Source: Erythrobacter ramosus (GTDB lineage: Bacteria > Pseudomonadota > Alphaproteobacteria > Sphingomonadales > Sphingomonadaceae). Taken from it: a DNA stretch of 64,000 bases. The position numbers and the translations under genes are program-made. Below are positions 10,151-18,961 of this stretch, piece after piece (within the stretch, counting starts at the first letter, position 1; each line of letters opens with the position of its first letter). The notes beneath the pieces were generated by a model. The model was not told the origin of the DNA and searched no databases. It was given only the letters and a program-made list of their open reading frames with translations. The stretch is from the NCBI RefSeq assembly GCF_009828055.1, contig NZ_WTYB01000002.1, forward strand, positions 372,001 through 436,000, in the 5' to 3' direction.

Positions 10151-10669
10151 TTGCCTCAGGTCCGCGCCCCGGATGTCCGCATTGCGCTGGTGCTCCTCGC
10201 CAGTATGTTCCTTGCCAACTGCGCTCCTGGACAAGAGGGTGAGGCACCGCCTGAAACTTTTGCGACCGCTTCGGCTGCCACTTCGTCTGATGAGACGCAG
10301 GATTGTGCCGATATCACGCCCAATTCTGCCTACACCGAGTGCTTCAGGCAACGCGCCCTCGCGGCTCTTGATGACGTTGCGGCTGAGTTGCCGAAAGCCC
10401 GGACGCTGGCCGAGGCAGCTGACGCGGAATACAGCCGCTATGCGCCGGATTCGACGAACGCCGATGACAAGATGCCGCTAGCACGCCATCTCGCTATGTC
10501 GCATCAGAACTGGACGCGGTATGTCGAGGGTCAATGCGAGCTTGAATCTACGGCTGCGCACGGCGGTAGCGGCACCGACACGTTGCGTCAGAAATGCCGC
10601 TTGCGTCTTGCGCGGCTCAGGCTTGAAGAATTGCGCAGCGCCGAGGCGCTGATTGATGGAAACAGGTAG
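10151..10669 (+). CDS. Lipoprotein with LprI/DUF1311-like domain
   Basis: 172-residue protein. The N terminus is a lipoprotein signal ending LANC (Cys24). The mature part has cysteines spaced as in the DUF1311/LprI-like family, with a helical region ending in [13 protein letters not shown] and a conserved-type [15 protein letters not shown] close. LprI of mycobacteria inhibits lysozyme, but most members are uncharacterised. The start is uncertain: TTG at 10151 is the only start codon giving a full signal sequence. It is a diverged paralogue of the gene ending at 14005. Confidence 0.65.
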   Translation: MPQVRAPDVRIALVLLASMFLANCAPGQEGEAPPETFATASAATSSDETQDCADITPNSAYTECFRQRALAALDDVAAELPKARTLAEAADAEYSRYAPDSTNADDKMPLARHLAMSHQNWTRYVEGQCELESTAAHGGSGTDTLRQKCRLRLARLRLEELRSAEALIDGNR

Positions 10670-10679
10670 GATAAAGTTG

Positions 10680-11693
10680 TTGTCTCAGACTCCCCGCACC
10701 GACTGGACCCGCGCCGAAATCGCGGCCCTCTTCGACCTGCCTTTCACCGAACTGCTGTTTCAGGCCGCCAGCGTCCACCGCGCCTACCACCCCGCGACCG
10801 AAGTGCAGCTGTGCACCCTGCTCAGTATCAAGACCGGCGGGTGTCCGGAGGATTGCGGCTATTGCTCGCAGTCGGTGCACGCCGACAGCGGGGTCGAGGC
10901 GACCAAGCTGATGGACGTGCAGGCCGTGCTCCAGCGCGCGGCGCAGGCGAAGGATGCGGGCAGCCAGCGGTTCTGCATGGGCGCGGCGTGGCGCAACCCG
11001 AAGGACCGCGACATGCCCGCGATTGTCGAGATCGTGAAGGGCGTGCGCGACATGGGGCTGGAGACCTGCATGACGCTGGGGATGCTCGAACCGCATCAGG
11101 CCGAGATGCTGGCCGAGGCGGGCCTCGACTACTACAACCACAATATCGACAGCAGCCCCGAGTATTACGAGCGCGTGATCTCCACCCGCGATTTCCAGTG
11201 CCGCCTCGATACGCTGGATCACGTCCGCAAGGCGGGGATCAATGTATGCTCGGGCGGGATCGTCGGCATGGGCGAAACGCGCGATGACCGGGTGGGCTTC
11301 GTCCACACCCTCGCCACGCTGCCGCAGCATCCCGAAAGCGTGCCGGTCAATGCGCTGGTGCCGGTGAAGGGCACGGTGCTGGGCAATATGCTTGCCGATA
11401 CGCCGCTCGCCAAGATCGACGATATCGAGTTCGTGCGCACGGTCGCGGTCGCCCGCATCACCATGCCGCGCTCAATGGTGCGGCTCTCGGCTGGGCGCGA
11501 GTCCATGTCCGAAGCCACGCAAGCGCTGTGCTTCCTCGCCGGTGCGAATTCGATCTTCACCGGCGACAAGCTGCTGACCGCGCCCAATGCGGGCGATGAC
11601 AAGGACGGCGCGCTGTTTGCCAAGCTGGGTCTGACCGCGCTGCAAGGCGAGGAACCGGCGCGGGCGTGTAAGAGCGCGGTGCCGGCGGAGTGA
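10680..11693 (+). CDS. bioB: Biotin synthase
   Basis: Radical-SAM enzyme that inserts sulfur into dethiobiotin. The Cx3Cx2C motif binding the 4Fe-4S/SAM cluster is at residues 55-62 ([13 protein letters not shown]). The [11 protein letters not shown] and [12 protein letters not shown] motifs of BioB follow. TTG at 10680 is chosen because it gives the usual beginning [14 protein letters not shown], with AGGA eight bases upstream. ATG at 10656 or TTG at 10653, overlapping the previous gene, is also possible. No other bio gene is near. Position inside the propionyl-CoA cluster suggests local supply of biotin for PccA. Confidence 0.96.
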   Translation: MSQTPRTDWTRAEIAALFDLPFTELLFQAASVHRAYHPATEVQLCTLLSIKTGGCPEDCGYCSQSVHADSGVEATKLMDVQAVLQRAAQAKDAGSQRFCMGAAWRNPKDRDMPAIVEIVKGVRDMGLETCMTLGMLEPHQAEMLAEAGLDYYNHNIDSSPEYYERVISTRDFQCRLDTLDHVRKAGINVCSGGIVGMGETRDDRVGFVHTLATLPQHPESVPVNALVPVKGTVLGNMLADTPLAKIDDIEFVRTVAVARITMPRSMVRLSAGRESMSEATQALCFLAGANSIFTGDKLLTAPNAGDDKDGALFAKLGLTALQGEEPARACKSAVPAE

Positions 11694-11705
11694 TTAACAC
11701 GCGTC

Positions 11706-11787
11706 CGTCATCCCAGCGAAAGCTGGGACCCAGAGCGGCAAGTGCGGCTCTTTGCGGCCCTAGGCCCCAGCTTTCGCTGGGGTGACG
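11706..11787. repeat. Paired palindromic (BIME-like) element, CCCAGCGAAAGCTGGG type
   Basis: Left unit TCCCAGC-GAAA-GCTGGGA (11711-11728), preceded by CGTCA. Right unit CCCCAGC-TTTC-GCTGGGG (11765-11782), followed by TGACG. They are inverted copies of one palindrome, filling the space between bioB and the esterase gene. Confidence 0.82.
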
Positions 11788-11791
11788 TGAC

Positions 11792-12640
11792 ATGGTGATG
11801 CGGTTCAGCTTCTTCGCGATTTCGCTGTTGGCAGCGTCAATGGCCTCGGCCAAGCCCGAGCCAATACCCCTCACCATAGGCGAAACCGTGACTCTGGAAG
11901 CCCTCGGGGTTGAGCGCGCGGTCAACATCATCCTGCCGCCCGATTACGCCGCCGAGCCGGAGAAGCGCTGGCCGGTGATCTACCTGCTCGACGGGGCGAT
12001 GAAGCAGGACCTGATGATGGGCGCGGGCCTGATGCGCTGGGGCGCGCTCTGGGGGCGCAGCAAGGACGCGATCATCGTCGGGATCGAGACCAAGGATCGC
12101 CAGCGCGAGCTGCTCCCGCCAACCGGCGACACAGCCGAGCGCAAGCGATGGCCTAGCGCTGGCGAGAGCGCCGCGTTCCGCCAATGGCTGACCGACACCG
12201 TTAAGCCGATGATTGAGGCGCGCTATCGCCACGATGGCACCGCGCTTCTGGTCGGCGAGAGCGCTGCGGGGCATTTCGTGGTCGAGACTTGGGCCGAGGC
12301 GCCCGCGCTGTTTACCGGCTACGCCGCGATCTCGCCGAGCCTGCAATGGGATAGCGAGGCTCTGAGCCGCCGCGCCTTGGGCGACGCAAAGCGCCCGCCG
12401 CTCTACCTCAGTCTCGCGGATGAAAGGGGCGCGACCGAGAGCGGGATGATGCGGCTGCTGGGGGTGCTCCCGACCGAGCAGCCCTATTGCTTCTCCGACC
12501 GCCGCAAGCAGTTGCGTCATGCGACCAGCTTGCACGGCTTGCTGCCCGAAGCGCTGCAATATCTGCTCCCGACCGAGGCGGATTGGCTGGAGGAATTCGG
12601 CATGGTGCTCAGGTGTGATCGGCGGGGAGGCGCCCTATGA
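11792..12640 (+). CDS. Secreted alpha/beta-hydrolase (esterase D/Fes-like)
   Basis: 282-residue esterase-family protein. A signal peptide ends near ASMASA. The hydrolase core has VIYLLDG after strand 1 and the nucleophile elbow GESAAG, with the central serine as catalytic residue. The histidine may be in LRHATSLHG near the C terminus. This pattern fits the putative-esterase family (esterase D, IroE, trehalose esterases). The substrate is unknown. ATG at 11792 or 11798 could be used; both leave an intact signal peptide. BIME-like repeats flank it on both sides. Confidence 0.8.
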   Translation: MVMRFSFFAISLLAASMASAKPEPIPLTIGETVTLEALGVERAVNIILPPDYAAEPEKRWPVIYLLDGAMKQDLMMGAGLMRWGALWGRSKDAIIVGIETKDRQRELLPPTGDTAERKRWPSAGESAAFRQWLTDTVKPMIEARYRHDGTALLVGESAAGHFVVETWAEAPALFTGYAAISPSLQWDSEALSRRALGDAKRPPLYLSLADERGATESGMMRLLGVLPTEQPYCFSDRRKQLRHATSLHGLLPEALQYLLPTEADWLEEFGMVLRCDRRGGAL

Positions 12641-12648
12641 CCCGCAAT

Positions 12649-12755
12649 CGTCACCCCAGCGGTTGCGAAGCACAACCGAAGGTTGAACGCTGGGGCCTAG
12701 GGCTGCCATGGGCCGCGCGTGCAGCTCTAGGTCCCAGCTTTCGCTGGGATGACGG
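12649..12755. repeat. Paired palindromic (BIME-like) element, expanded left unit
   Basis: The right unit TCCCAGC-TTTC-GCTGGGA (12732-12749) plus TGACGG matches the element at 11706. The left unit has CCCCAGCG (12654) and CGCTGGGG (ending 12695) as stem, but the usual four-base loop is replaced by about 28 bases containing a second small stem GGTTG/CAACC. It lies between the esterase and DUF3445 genes. Confidence 0.75.
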
Positions 12756-12767
12756 AGTGCGTACCCC

Positions 12768-13559
12768 ATGACCCTTGGCTTTTCCGTCGACACGCTGCTC
12801 CCCAAGGCGCGTGGGGGCGGGCAGCTTCGGATGGGGCTGGTGAAGCTGGAGGAGCACGAGTGGCTTCAACCCACGCCCGATCTGGCAGCGCGGGCCGCTG
12901 GCTTTGCCGAATGGCCGCAGGGTGTGCAACTAACGCCCGAAGTCGATGCGCCGGGCCGCGAATTGGCGGCGCTGTTGTGCGTGGATGGTGCGCTCCCCGA
13001 AGCGGCGCTGGCCGCCCACGAAGATCTCTGCCTGCTCACCAAACGTGAGGGAGAGGAGGTGTACCGCCTGATCGGTGCAGCGGTCGCATGGCCCTCAGAC
13101 TGGCACCCCGCCGAAAAAATCGGCCTGCCTTTACGCGCGCTCCACGCGCCGATTGCGGGCTATGAGGAGCAACTCGCGACCGGCGTCGACCGTTTCATGG
13201 AGACCCTGCGCCCCGGCCCGATCTACGCCCGCTGCAACTGGTTCATCGCCGCTACGGGCGAGCGCCGCTGGCTTCCCGACCAGCCGCCGCAGGAAGCCTT
13301 CGCCCACGTCACGCCGGAGAATGCAGGCGAGACCCTTTTCGTGCGCTCCGAACGCCAGACCCTGCGCCGCCTGCCGCAAACGGGCGCGATCCTGTTCGGC
13401 ATCGGGATTTATGTGGAGCCGCTCGGCAAGCTGTCCCCCGCCAACATCGCCATGCTCGGCAAGGCGGTGCAGACGTTGGTGAGCGGCGAGGGCGACAGGC
13501 GCGGCGCTCCTGCCTATGCCGGGAGCCTGATCGCTTTTGCCGAAGGACAAGCCGCATGA
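12768..13559 (+). CDS. DUF3445 haem-dependent oxidative N-demethylase-like protein
   Basis: 263-residue protein of the DUF3445 family. Recognisable family segments are PAEKIGLPLRALHAPIAGYEEQL, RPGPIYARCNWFIA and VRSERQTLRRLPQTGAILFGIGIY. The characterised relative HODM is a haem/Fe-S enzyme demethylating secondary amines such as dimethylamine; its haem subunit has this domain. Here no ferredoxin, flavin reductase or other subunit genes are adjacent, so the electron source is not apparent and the substrate is open. Its TGA overlaps the next ATG by four bases. Confidence 0.75.
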   Translation: MTLGFSVDTLLPKARGGGQLRMGLVKLEEHEWLQPTPDLAARAAGFAEWPQGVQLTPEVDAPGRELAALLCVDGALPEAALAAHEDLCLLTKREGEEVYRLIGAAVAWPSDWHPAEKIGLPLRALHAPIAGYEEQLATGVDRFMETLRPGPIYARCNWFIAATGERRWLPDQPPQEAFAHVTPENAGETLFVRSERQTLRRLPQTGAILFGIGIYVEPLGKLSPANIAMLGKAVQTLVSGEGDRRGAPAYAGSLIAFAEGQAA

Positions 13560-14005
13560 CCCTCACGCTGTTGCTCCCACTGCTCGCGCAAGCTGCGCAG
13601 CCGTCTGTGCCCGAGTGGAATTGTAAGGACCCGGTCGTGCAGCAGGAAATGAACTGGTGTGCCGGTCAGGACTACGCAGCCGCCGACGCCGAGCTCAACG
13701 CGCAGTGGAAAATCACCGCGTCGATCATGAAAGAGCGCGACGCCGGTACCGACGACGATTTCGGCCCGCTCAACCCTGTGACCCCGAGCGAGGATGCGGC
13801 GGCCCGGCTGACCTACACGGGCCACTTCCAGACCTTGCTCGAAGCCCAGCGCGCATGGCTCACATATCGCGACGCCAAGTGTCGGCTGGAAGGTTACGCC
13901 TTCCTCGGCGGTTCGGCCCAGCCGATGATCGTTTCGGGATGTCTCGCCATGCTCACCCGCCAGCGCACGCAGGAATTGCGCGATCTGACGGAAACCCTCG
14001 GCTAA
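13556..14005 (+). CDS. Secreted LprI/DUF1311 domain protein
   Basis: 149-residue protein with a short signal sequence ending in AQAAQ. The mature region has the DUF1311 pattern: a cysteine pair near the start (NCKDP, NWCAGQDY), AADAELNAQW, AQRAWLTYRDAKCRLE and SGCLAMLTRQRTQELR. Such proteins include the lysozyme inhibitor LprI of mycobacteria. Probably periplasmic. It overlaps the DUF3445 gene by ATGA, implying translational coupling of an exported and a cytoplasmic protein. Confidence 0.82.
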   Translation: MTLTLLLPLLAQAAQPSVPEWNCKDPVVQQEMNWCAGQDYAAADAELNAQWKITASIMKERDAGTDDDFGPLNPVTPSEDAAARLTYTGHFQTLLEAQRAWLTYRDAKCRLEGYAFLGGSAQPMIVSGCLAMLTRQRTQELRDLTETLG

Positions 14006-14093
14006 GGGCGCAAATCCGCTAGCTTGCAGGCAGCGCAAACCCTCGGCATAGCCCGATCACAAGATAACGCATCTGCACGAGAGGTTGTCCGCC

Positions 14094-16154
14094 TTGTTCT
14101 CCAAAATTCTGATTGCCAACCGCGGCGAAATTGCCTGCCGGGTCATCACCACCGCCCGCAAGATGGGGATCAAGACCGTCGCGGTCTATTCCGATGCTGA
14201 CGCCCGCGCGCCGTTTGTGGCGATGGCGGACGAGGCGGTGCATATCGGCCCGTCGCCTGCGGCGGAAAGCTACCTGATCGCCGACAAGATCATCGCCGCC
14301 TGCAAGCAGACGGGCGCCGAGGCCGTCCACCCCGGCTATGGATTTCTGTCGGAACGCACCAGTTTCGCCGAGGCGCTGGCCAAGGAAAACATCGCCTTCA
14401 TCGGCCCGCCGGTGAACGCCATTGCCGCGATGGGCGACAAGATTGAATCCAAGAAACTCGCCATGCAGGCAGGGGTCAATGTCGTCCCCGGCTTCGTCGG
14501 CGAGATTGACGATACCGAGCACGCAGTGCGGATCTCGAACGAGATCGGCTATCCGGTGATGATGAAGGCAAGCGCGGGCGGCGGGGGCAAGGGGATGCGC
14601 CTTGCCTATTCCGAAGCCGACGTGCGCGAGGGCTTTGAAAGCGTGAAGCGCGAAGGTCTGAACTCCTTCGGCGATGACCGCGTGTTCATCGAGAAGTTCA
14701 TCCTCAACCCGCGCCACATCGAAATCCAGATCCTCGGCGATCAGCACGGCAATATCCTATACCTCAATGAGCGCGAGTGCTCGATCCAGCGCCGCCACCA
14801 GAAGGTGGTCGAGGAAGCGCCGTCGCCCTTCGTCACGCCCAAGATGCGCAAGGCAATGGGCGAGCAATGCGTCGCCCTGAGCCGCGCGGTGGGGTACTAT
14901 TCGGCAGGCACAGTCGAGCTGATCGTGAGCGGCGCAGACCCGACGGGGGAGAGCTTCTACTTCCTCGAAATGAACACCCGCCTGCAGGTCGAACACCCCG
15001 TCACCGAAGCGATCACCGGTATCGATCTGGTCGAACAGATGATCCGCGTGGCAGCGGGCGAGAAGCTGGCGATGACGCAGGACGATATCGGGATCGACGG
15101 CTGGGCGATCGAAAACCGCGTCTATGCCGAAGATCCCTATCGCGGCTTCCTGCCCAGCACCGGGCGGTTGGTGCAGTATTCGCCTCCGCTGGCGGGCTGG
15201 CAGGAGGATGAGACGGTTGGCGGCAAGGCGCGTCGCGGGGTGGCGCGTGGCACTGGCTCCGTGCGCGTCGATGACGGTGTTTACGAAGGCGGCGAGGTTT
15301 CACGCTTCTACGATCCGATGATCGCCAAGCTGATCACCTGGGCACCGACCCGCGACGAGGCGGCCGACCTCCAGATCGAGGCGCTCGACAATTTCCGCAT
15401 CAAAGGCCTCGGCCACAATGTCGATTTCCTCTCGGCGATCATGCAGCACCCGCGATTCCGCTCCGGCGAATTGACCACCGGCTTCATCGCCGAGGAATAT
15501 CCCGATGGGTTCCACGGCGCAGCCACCAGTGACGAGCTGAACCGCCTGCTCGCCGCGGTCTGCGCGGGCAATGAGTTCACTCTGCAAAGCCGCGCGCGGC
15601 GCATCTCCGGCCAGCTGGACGGCGATGACGGGCGCCCCGGCGTCCAGCGCGTCGCGAGCGAATGGCTGGTGAAGCTGGGCGACCAGCGCTTTGACGTCAT
15701 CCTTGGCGATGGCCATGCGATGGTGGACGGTGTGCGGGTGGAAGGCACCTGCGACTGGATGCCCGGCATGGTGCAGGCGACCGCGACCGATGGACTCGGT
15801 AACAGCTTTGGCCTGATCGTTGAGCGGATTGGCAATCACTGGAAGGTGACCACCCGCGGGGCTGCGCACACCGCGCTGGTGCTGCCGCTCAGGCTGGCGC
15901 GGCACGAATCGCTGATGCTCGAAAAGGTCCCGCCGGATCTGTCGCGCCTGCTGATCTGCCCGATGCCGGGGATGCTGGTGAAGCTCCACGTGGCCGAGGG
16001 TGAGACCGTGCAGCTGGGCCAGCCGCTTGCGACGGTGGAGGCGATGAAGATGGAAAACATCCTGCGCGCCGAGAAGGAAGGCGTGATCGCCAAGATCAAT
16101 GCAGCGGAAGGCGAGAGCCTCGCGGTGGACGCGGTAATTCTGGAGTTGGAGTAA
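14094..16154 (+). CDS. pccA: Propionyl-CoA carboxylase alpha (biotin carboxylase/BCCP) subunit
   Basis: 686-residue fused subunit: biotin carboxylase (1-450, ATP-grasp loop SAGGGGKGMR, NTRLQVEHPVTE), a BT-type linker domain that binds PccB, and a C-terminal biotinyl domain with AMKM (biotin on about Lys652). It carboxylates biotin for transfer by PccB. TTG at 14094 is chosen because GAGAGG ends nine bases upstream and the product starts FSKILIANRGEIA as in relatives. TTG at 14085 abuts that site. It completes the propionyl-CoA to succinyl-CoA route with pccB, mce and the mutase. Confidence 0.96.
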   Translation: MFSKILIANRGEIACRVITTARKMGIKTVAVYSDADARAPFVAMADEAVHIGPSPAAESYLIADKIIAACKQTGAEAVHPGYGFLSERTSFAEALAKENIAFIGPPVNAIAAMGDKIESKKLAMQAGVNVVPGFVGEIDDTEHAVRISNEIGYPVMMKASAGGGGKGMRLAYSEADVREGFESVKREGLNSFGDDRVFIEKFILNPRHIEIQILGDQHGNILYLNERECSIQRRHQKVVEEAPSPFVTPKMRKAMGEQCVALSRAVGYYSAGTVELIVSGADPTGESFYFLEMNTRLQVEHPVTEAITGIDLVEQMIRVAAGEKLAMTQDDIGIDGWAIENRVYAEDPYRGFLPSTGRLVQYSPPLAGWQEDETVGGKARRGVARGTGSVRVDDGVYEGGEVSRFYDPMIAKLITWAPTRDEAADLQIEALDNFRIKGLGHNVDFLSAIMQHPRFRSGELTTGFIAEEYPDGFHGAATSDELNRLLAAVCAGNEFTLQSRARRISGQLDGDDGRPGVQRVASEWLVKLGDQRFDVILGDGHAMVDGVRVEGTCDWMPGMVQATATDGLGNSFGLIVERIGNHWKVTTRGAAHTALVLPLRLARHESLMLEKVPPDLSRLLICPMPGMLVKLHVAEGETVQLGQPLATVEAMKMENILRAEKEGVIAKINAAEGESLAVDAVILELE

Positions 16155-16162
16155 CGCTCCCG

Positions 16163-16573
16163 ATGCTCGAAGCTTTGGCCTTGAACATGGCAGAGCCGGT
16201 GGAACCTGCGATGATCGCGGGCCTGCCCACTCATGACGTGACGCTGACACATCACGGCGAGACGCAGACCTGCACTGGGCCGCTGCTTGCCGACGTGATG
16301 GCAAGGCTTGGCGCGCCGTCTGGCAGTGCCATGCGCGGCCCTGCGCTGCTGATGGCCGTGGTGATCGAAGCGCGGGACGGTTACCGGGTTGCCTTCACCC
16401 TCGGCGAACTCGATCCGTTGCTGGGCAAGGCCGAGGTGGTGCTGGCGGATCGGTGCAACGGCGTGATGCTGGACGCGGAGGACGGCCCGTTCCGACTGGC
16501 CGTTGAAGGGGATACACGCGGCGCAAGGTCGGTGCGGCAGGTTGTGAGCTTGCAGCTTGCTGCTGTGCCCTAG
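16163..16573 (+). CDS. Molybdopterin-oxidoreductase-like domain protein, small
   Basis: 136-residue protein, probably cytoplasmic as no signal peptide is visible. The C-terminal GPFRLAVEGDTRGARSVRQV resembles the end of sulfite-oxidase-type molybdopterin-binding domains, and the LADVMARLG segment also fits. The cofactor cysteine of sulfite oxidases is not evident, so it may be a cofactor-free relative. It starts nine bases after pccA and may be co-transcribed. The real start could be ATG 16187. Confidence 0.6.
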   Translation: MLEALALNMAEPVEPAMIAGLPTHDVTLTHHGETQTCTGPLLADVMARLGAPSGSAMRGPALLMAVVIEARDGYRVAFTLGELDPLLGKAEVVLADRCNGVMLDAEDGPFRLAVEGDTRGARSVRQVVSLQLAAVP

Positions 16574-16588
16574 GCCAAGTTACGCCGA

Positions 16589-17047
16589 TCAGACCAGAGT
16601 CAGATGCAGGCACTGGTTAAAGTCGGTGAGCACATAGTCGCCAAACGCCGCGCCATTCACAAACCCTCGCTTGCGGTAAAGCGCCAGCGCCGGATCAAAC
16701 GCCGGGCCGCCGCCGGTTTCAAGGCTGAGCCGGGTGATCGCTTGGCTGCGGGCGTGGTCGATGATCGCCTCCAGCAGCTGTGCTGCGATCCCGCGGCGCA
16801 AGAAATCGGGGTGGGTGCGCATTGATTTGAGCTCGGCCTGACCGCCGCCCAAAAGCTTGAGCGCGCCGATTGCTGCCACCCGATCATCCACCCGCACAGC
16901 CCACACCGACACCACCGGATCGGCCAACCCCGACAGGTCGAGCGCAAAGCTGAGCCCAGGGGGTGAGCCCGCCTGCATCGCCTGCTGGTGAAAAGCGATT
17001 AGCGCCTGCACATCCGCATCGCCAAGATCGGCGAGCGCGATGATCAT
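16589..17047 (-). CDS. GNAT-family N-acetyltransferase
   Basis: 152-residue acetyltransferase with the acetyl-CoA pyrophosphate loop RRGIAAQLL, a LSLETG strand and a terminal ALYRKRGF motif typical of GNAT proteins. Substrate unknown. Its start overlaps the aroB stop by four bases, so it is probably the last gene of the aroK-aroB transcript. Confidence 0.85.
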   Translation of the reverse strand: MIIALADLGDADVQALIAFHQQAMQAGSPPGLSFALDLSGLADPVVSVWAVRVDDRVAAIGALKLLGGGQAELKSMRTHPDFLRRGIAAQLLEAIIDHARSQAITRLSLETGGGPAFDPALALYRKRGFVNGAAFGDYVLTDFNQCLHLTLV

Positions 17048-18162
17048 ACGGCCAGTTCGCCGTCCAGAAACGCGGCGATATCAGCTAGGTCGACGTCGCG
17101 CGCCACATAGGCCTCGCCTAGCGCGCGCAGCAGGAGGAAGGGCAGGGTGGCGGCCTCCGCCTTTTTGTCATGGCGCATGTGATCGACAAGCGCGGCGCCG
17201 TCACAGGTGAGGCCTAGCGCGGATAGGCTGGCGGGCAGGCCGGACGCTGCGATGGCGCGCGCAGCCCGCTCGGCATCATCCACTGAAATCTCGTCCCGCC
17301 GCGCCGAATAACGCGCCGCCAGCACCATGCCTAAAGCCACCGCCTCACCGTGGAGCAGCCGTTGTGAAAAGCCAGTCTCCGCTTCCAGCGCATGGCCGAA
17401 GGTGTGGCCGAGATTGAGCAGCGCGCGGCGATCCTCCGTCTCGCGCTCATCTTCGGCAACGATCCGCGCTTTCATGGCGATGCTGGTGGCAATCGCATGC
17501 TCGAGCGCCACTGGATCGCGCGCCAACACTTTGGTGCCATTGGCCTCCAGCCAAGCAAAAAACGCCGCATCGCCGAGCAAGCCGTACTTTAGCACCTCGG
17601 CATACCCGGCACGCATTTCGCGATCCGGCAGAGTGGCGAGCACCAGCGGGTCGATCAGCACAAGGCTTGGCTGGTGGAAGGCACCGATCAGGTTCTTGCC
17701 TGCTGCAGTGTTGATCGCGGTCTTTCCCCCGACCGACGAATCGACCTGCGCCAGCAAGGTCGTCGGCAATTGCACGAAGCCGCAGCCGCGCTTGGTAATC
17801 GCGCAGGCAAAGCCAACCAGATCACCCACCACTCCGCCGCCGAGCGCGAAAACGTGATCCTTGCGGGTGACACCCATCGCCAGCAGCCAATCGCACAGCT
17901 TCTCGAGCACGCCCCAGGTCTTGGCATCTTCGCCTGGTTCTACCACAAACCATTCGGCCGCCAGCCCGTGTGCGGCCAGATTGGCGGCGACACTCTCGCC
18001 ATAAAGCCGTTGCGTGTTTGTATCGGCCACGAATGGTACGCGGCGCGCAGCCCCGTAACCCTTCAGGAACGGCGCAGCCGCCTCGGCAAGACGCCCAAGC
18101 AGACCTTCCTCAATCACCACATCATACTCGCGCCCGGCCAGCGCGACGGGAATTACAGCCAT
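17044..18162 (-). CDS. aroB: 3-dehydroquinate synthase
   Basis: 372-residue NAD- and metal-dependent enzyme turning DAHP into 3-dehydroquinate, step two of the shikimate pathway. GGGVVGDLVGF (NAD site), QLPTTLLAQVDSSVGGKTAIN (substrate and metal site) and the GHTFGHALE metal histidines are all present. It overlaps the aroK stop by ten bases, giving the common aroK-aroB order. Length is normal. Confidence 0.97.
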   Translation of the reverse strand: MAVIPVALAGREYDVVIEEGLLGRLAEAAAPFLKGYGAARRVPFVADTNTQRLYGESVAANLAAHGLAAEWFVVEPGEDAKTWGVLEKLCDWLLAMGVTRKDHVFALGGGVVGDLVGFACAITKRGCGFVQLPTTLLAQVDSSVGGKTAINTAAGKNLIGAFHQPSLVLIDPLVLATLPDREMRAGYAEVLKYGLLGDAAFFAWLEANGTKVLARDPVALEHAIATSIAMKARIVAEDERETEDRRALLNLGHTFGHALEAETGFSQRLLHGEAVALGMVLAARYSARRDEISVDDAERAARAIAASGLPASLSALGLTCDGAALVDHMRHDKKAEAATLPFLLLRALGEAYVARDVDLADIAAFLDGELAV

Positions 18163-18722
18163 TGGTCAATCGCCTCGATGATCGCGCGTGCGGTGTCGGC
18201 ATGGGGGCCGGTTTCGCTGACGACGCGGATATGGGCTTGCCCATAGAAAGGCGCGCGCTCCTGCGCCAGCCGGGTGAGAATGTCGCGCGGATCGCCGCTT
18301 TTCAGCAGTGGCCGGTTCCCGCGCCGCGCGGTGCGTTCGACCAGCGTGTCGATGTCGCAATCGATCCACACCGCGATCCCGCGCTCTAGCACCAGCGCCC
18401 GGGTGGCGGGATCGACAAAGGCTCCGCCGCCGGTCGCGATGACGCCGTGGGATTCGTCCATCAGCCGAGCGATCACGCGCCGTTCGCCATCGCGGAAATA
18501 GGCCTCGCCGAAGGTTTCGAAGATTTCGGGAATCGAGCGCTGGGCAGCTTCGACGATGGCTTCGTCGGCATCGACGAAATCGCGCTGCAAAAGGCTGGCA
18601 AGCTTGCGCCCGACGGTTGATTTGCCCACGCCCATCAGCCCCACCAGCACCACGGGCCGCGTAATGCGCGCAGCAATCGCGGCAAGCGGGGCAGGATCGT
18701 TGAGAGGCGGCGCAGCGGACAT
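18153..18722 (-). CDS. aroK: Shikimate kinase
   Basis: 189-residue P-loop kinase phosphorylating shikimate. Walker A GLMGVGKST is at 28-36, followed by the substrate Asp (DADEAI), GGGAF and the adenine-loop arginines (RRGNRPLL). The ATG at 18722 is chosen because it gives the usual length and start. A longer open frame to 18968 would extend across the divergent small gene and has unlike composition. Divergent promoter space to the next gene is only 38 bases. Confidence 0.95.
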   Translation of the reverse strand: MSAAPPLNDPAPLAAIAARITRPVVLVGLMGVGKSTVGRKLASLLQRDFVDADEAIVEAAQRSIPEIFETFGEAYFRDGERRVIARLMDESHGVIATGGGAFVDPATRALVLERGIAVWIDCDIDTLVERTARRGNRPLLKSGDPRDILTRLAQERAPFYGQAHIRVVSETGPHADTARAIIEAIDQWL

Positions 18723-18760
18723 TGCCGCAGGGCCTATAGATGGGCTAGGGCACGCGCAAT

Positions 18761-18961
18761 ATGCGAAACTCTCGCCCCTCGCGTCTCTCACCGACTGGCC
18801 TTCAGGAGGCACCCGCTCCGAGTGTTCCGGCGGGGCGGCGCTGGATAGTGATTGCGGGCCTCGTGGTGGCCGCTTTGCTGGCGCTCGCGTGGTTCGATGG
18901 GGGCGAGGAACCGCTGCATCCCATCGCCGATGATGTGGCGCTGCCGGAGCCGTCGCAATGA
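18761..18961 (+). CDS. Small single-pass membrane protein
   Basis: 66-residue protein with a basic N region (MRNSRPSRL) and one hydrophobic helix WIVIAGLVVAALLALAW, followed by a short acidic tail. This suggests an N-in anchor with the tail outside. It starts 38 bases from the divergent aroK and overlaps the next gene by ATGA, so the two are likely coupled. Function not recognised. Confidence 0.65.
   Translation: MRNSRPSRLSPTGLQEAPAPSVPAGRRWIVIAGLVVAALLALAWFDGGEEPLHPIADDVALPEPSQ

Noticed and set aside
5521..12755. CRISPR array from repeated short palindromes
   Set aside because: Repeats are inverted pairs at irregular distances in separate intergenic gaps, with no unique spacers of constant length and no cas genes.
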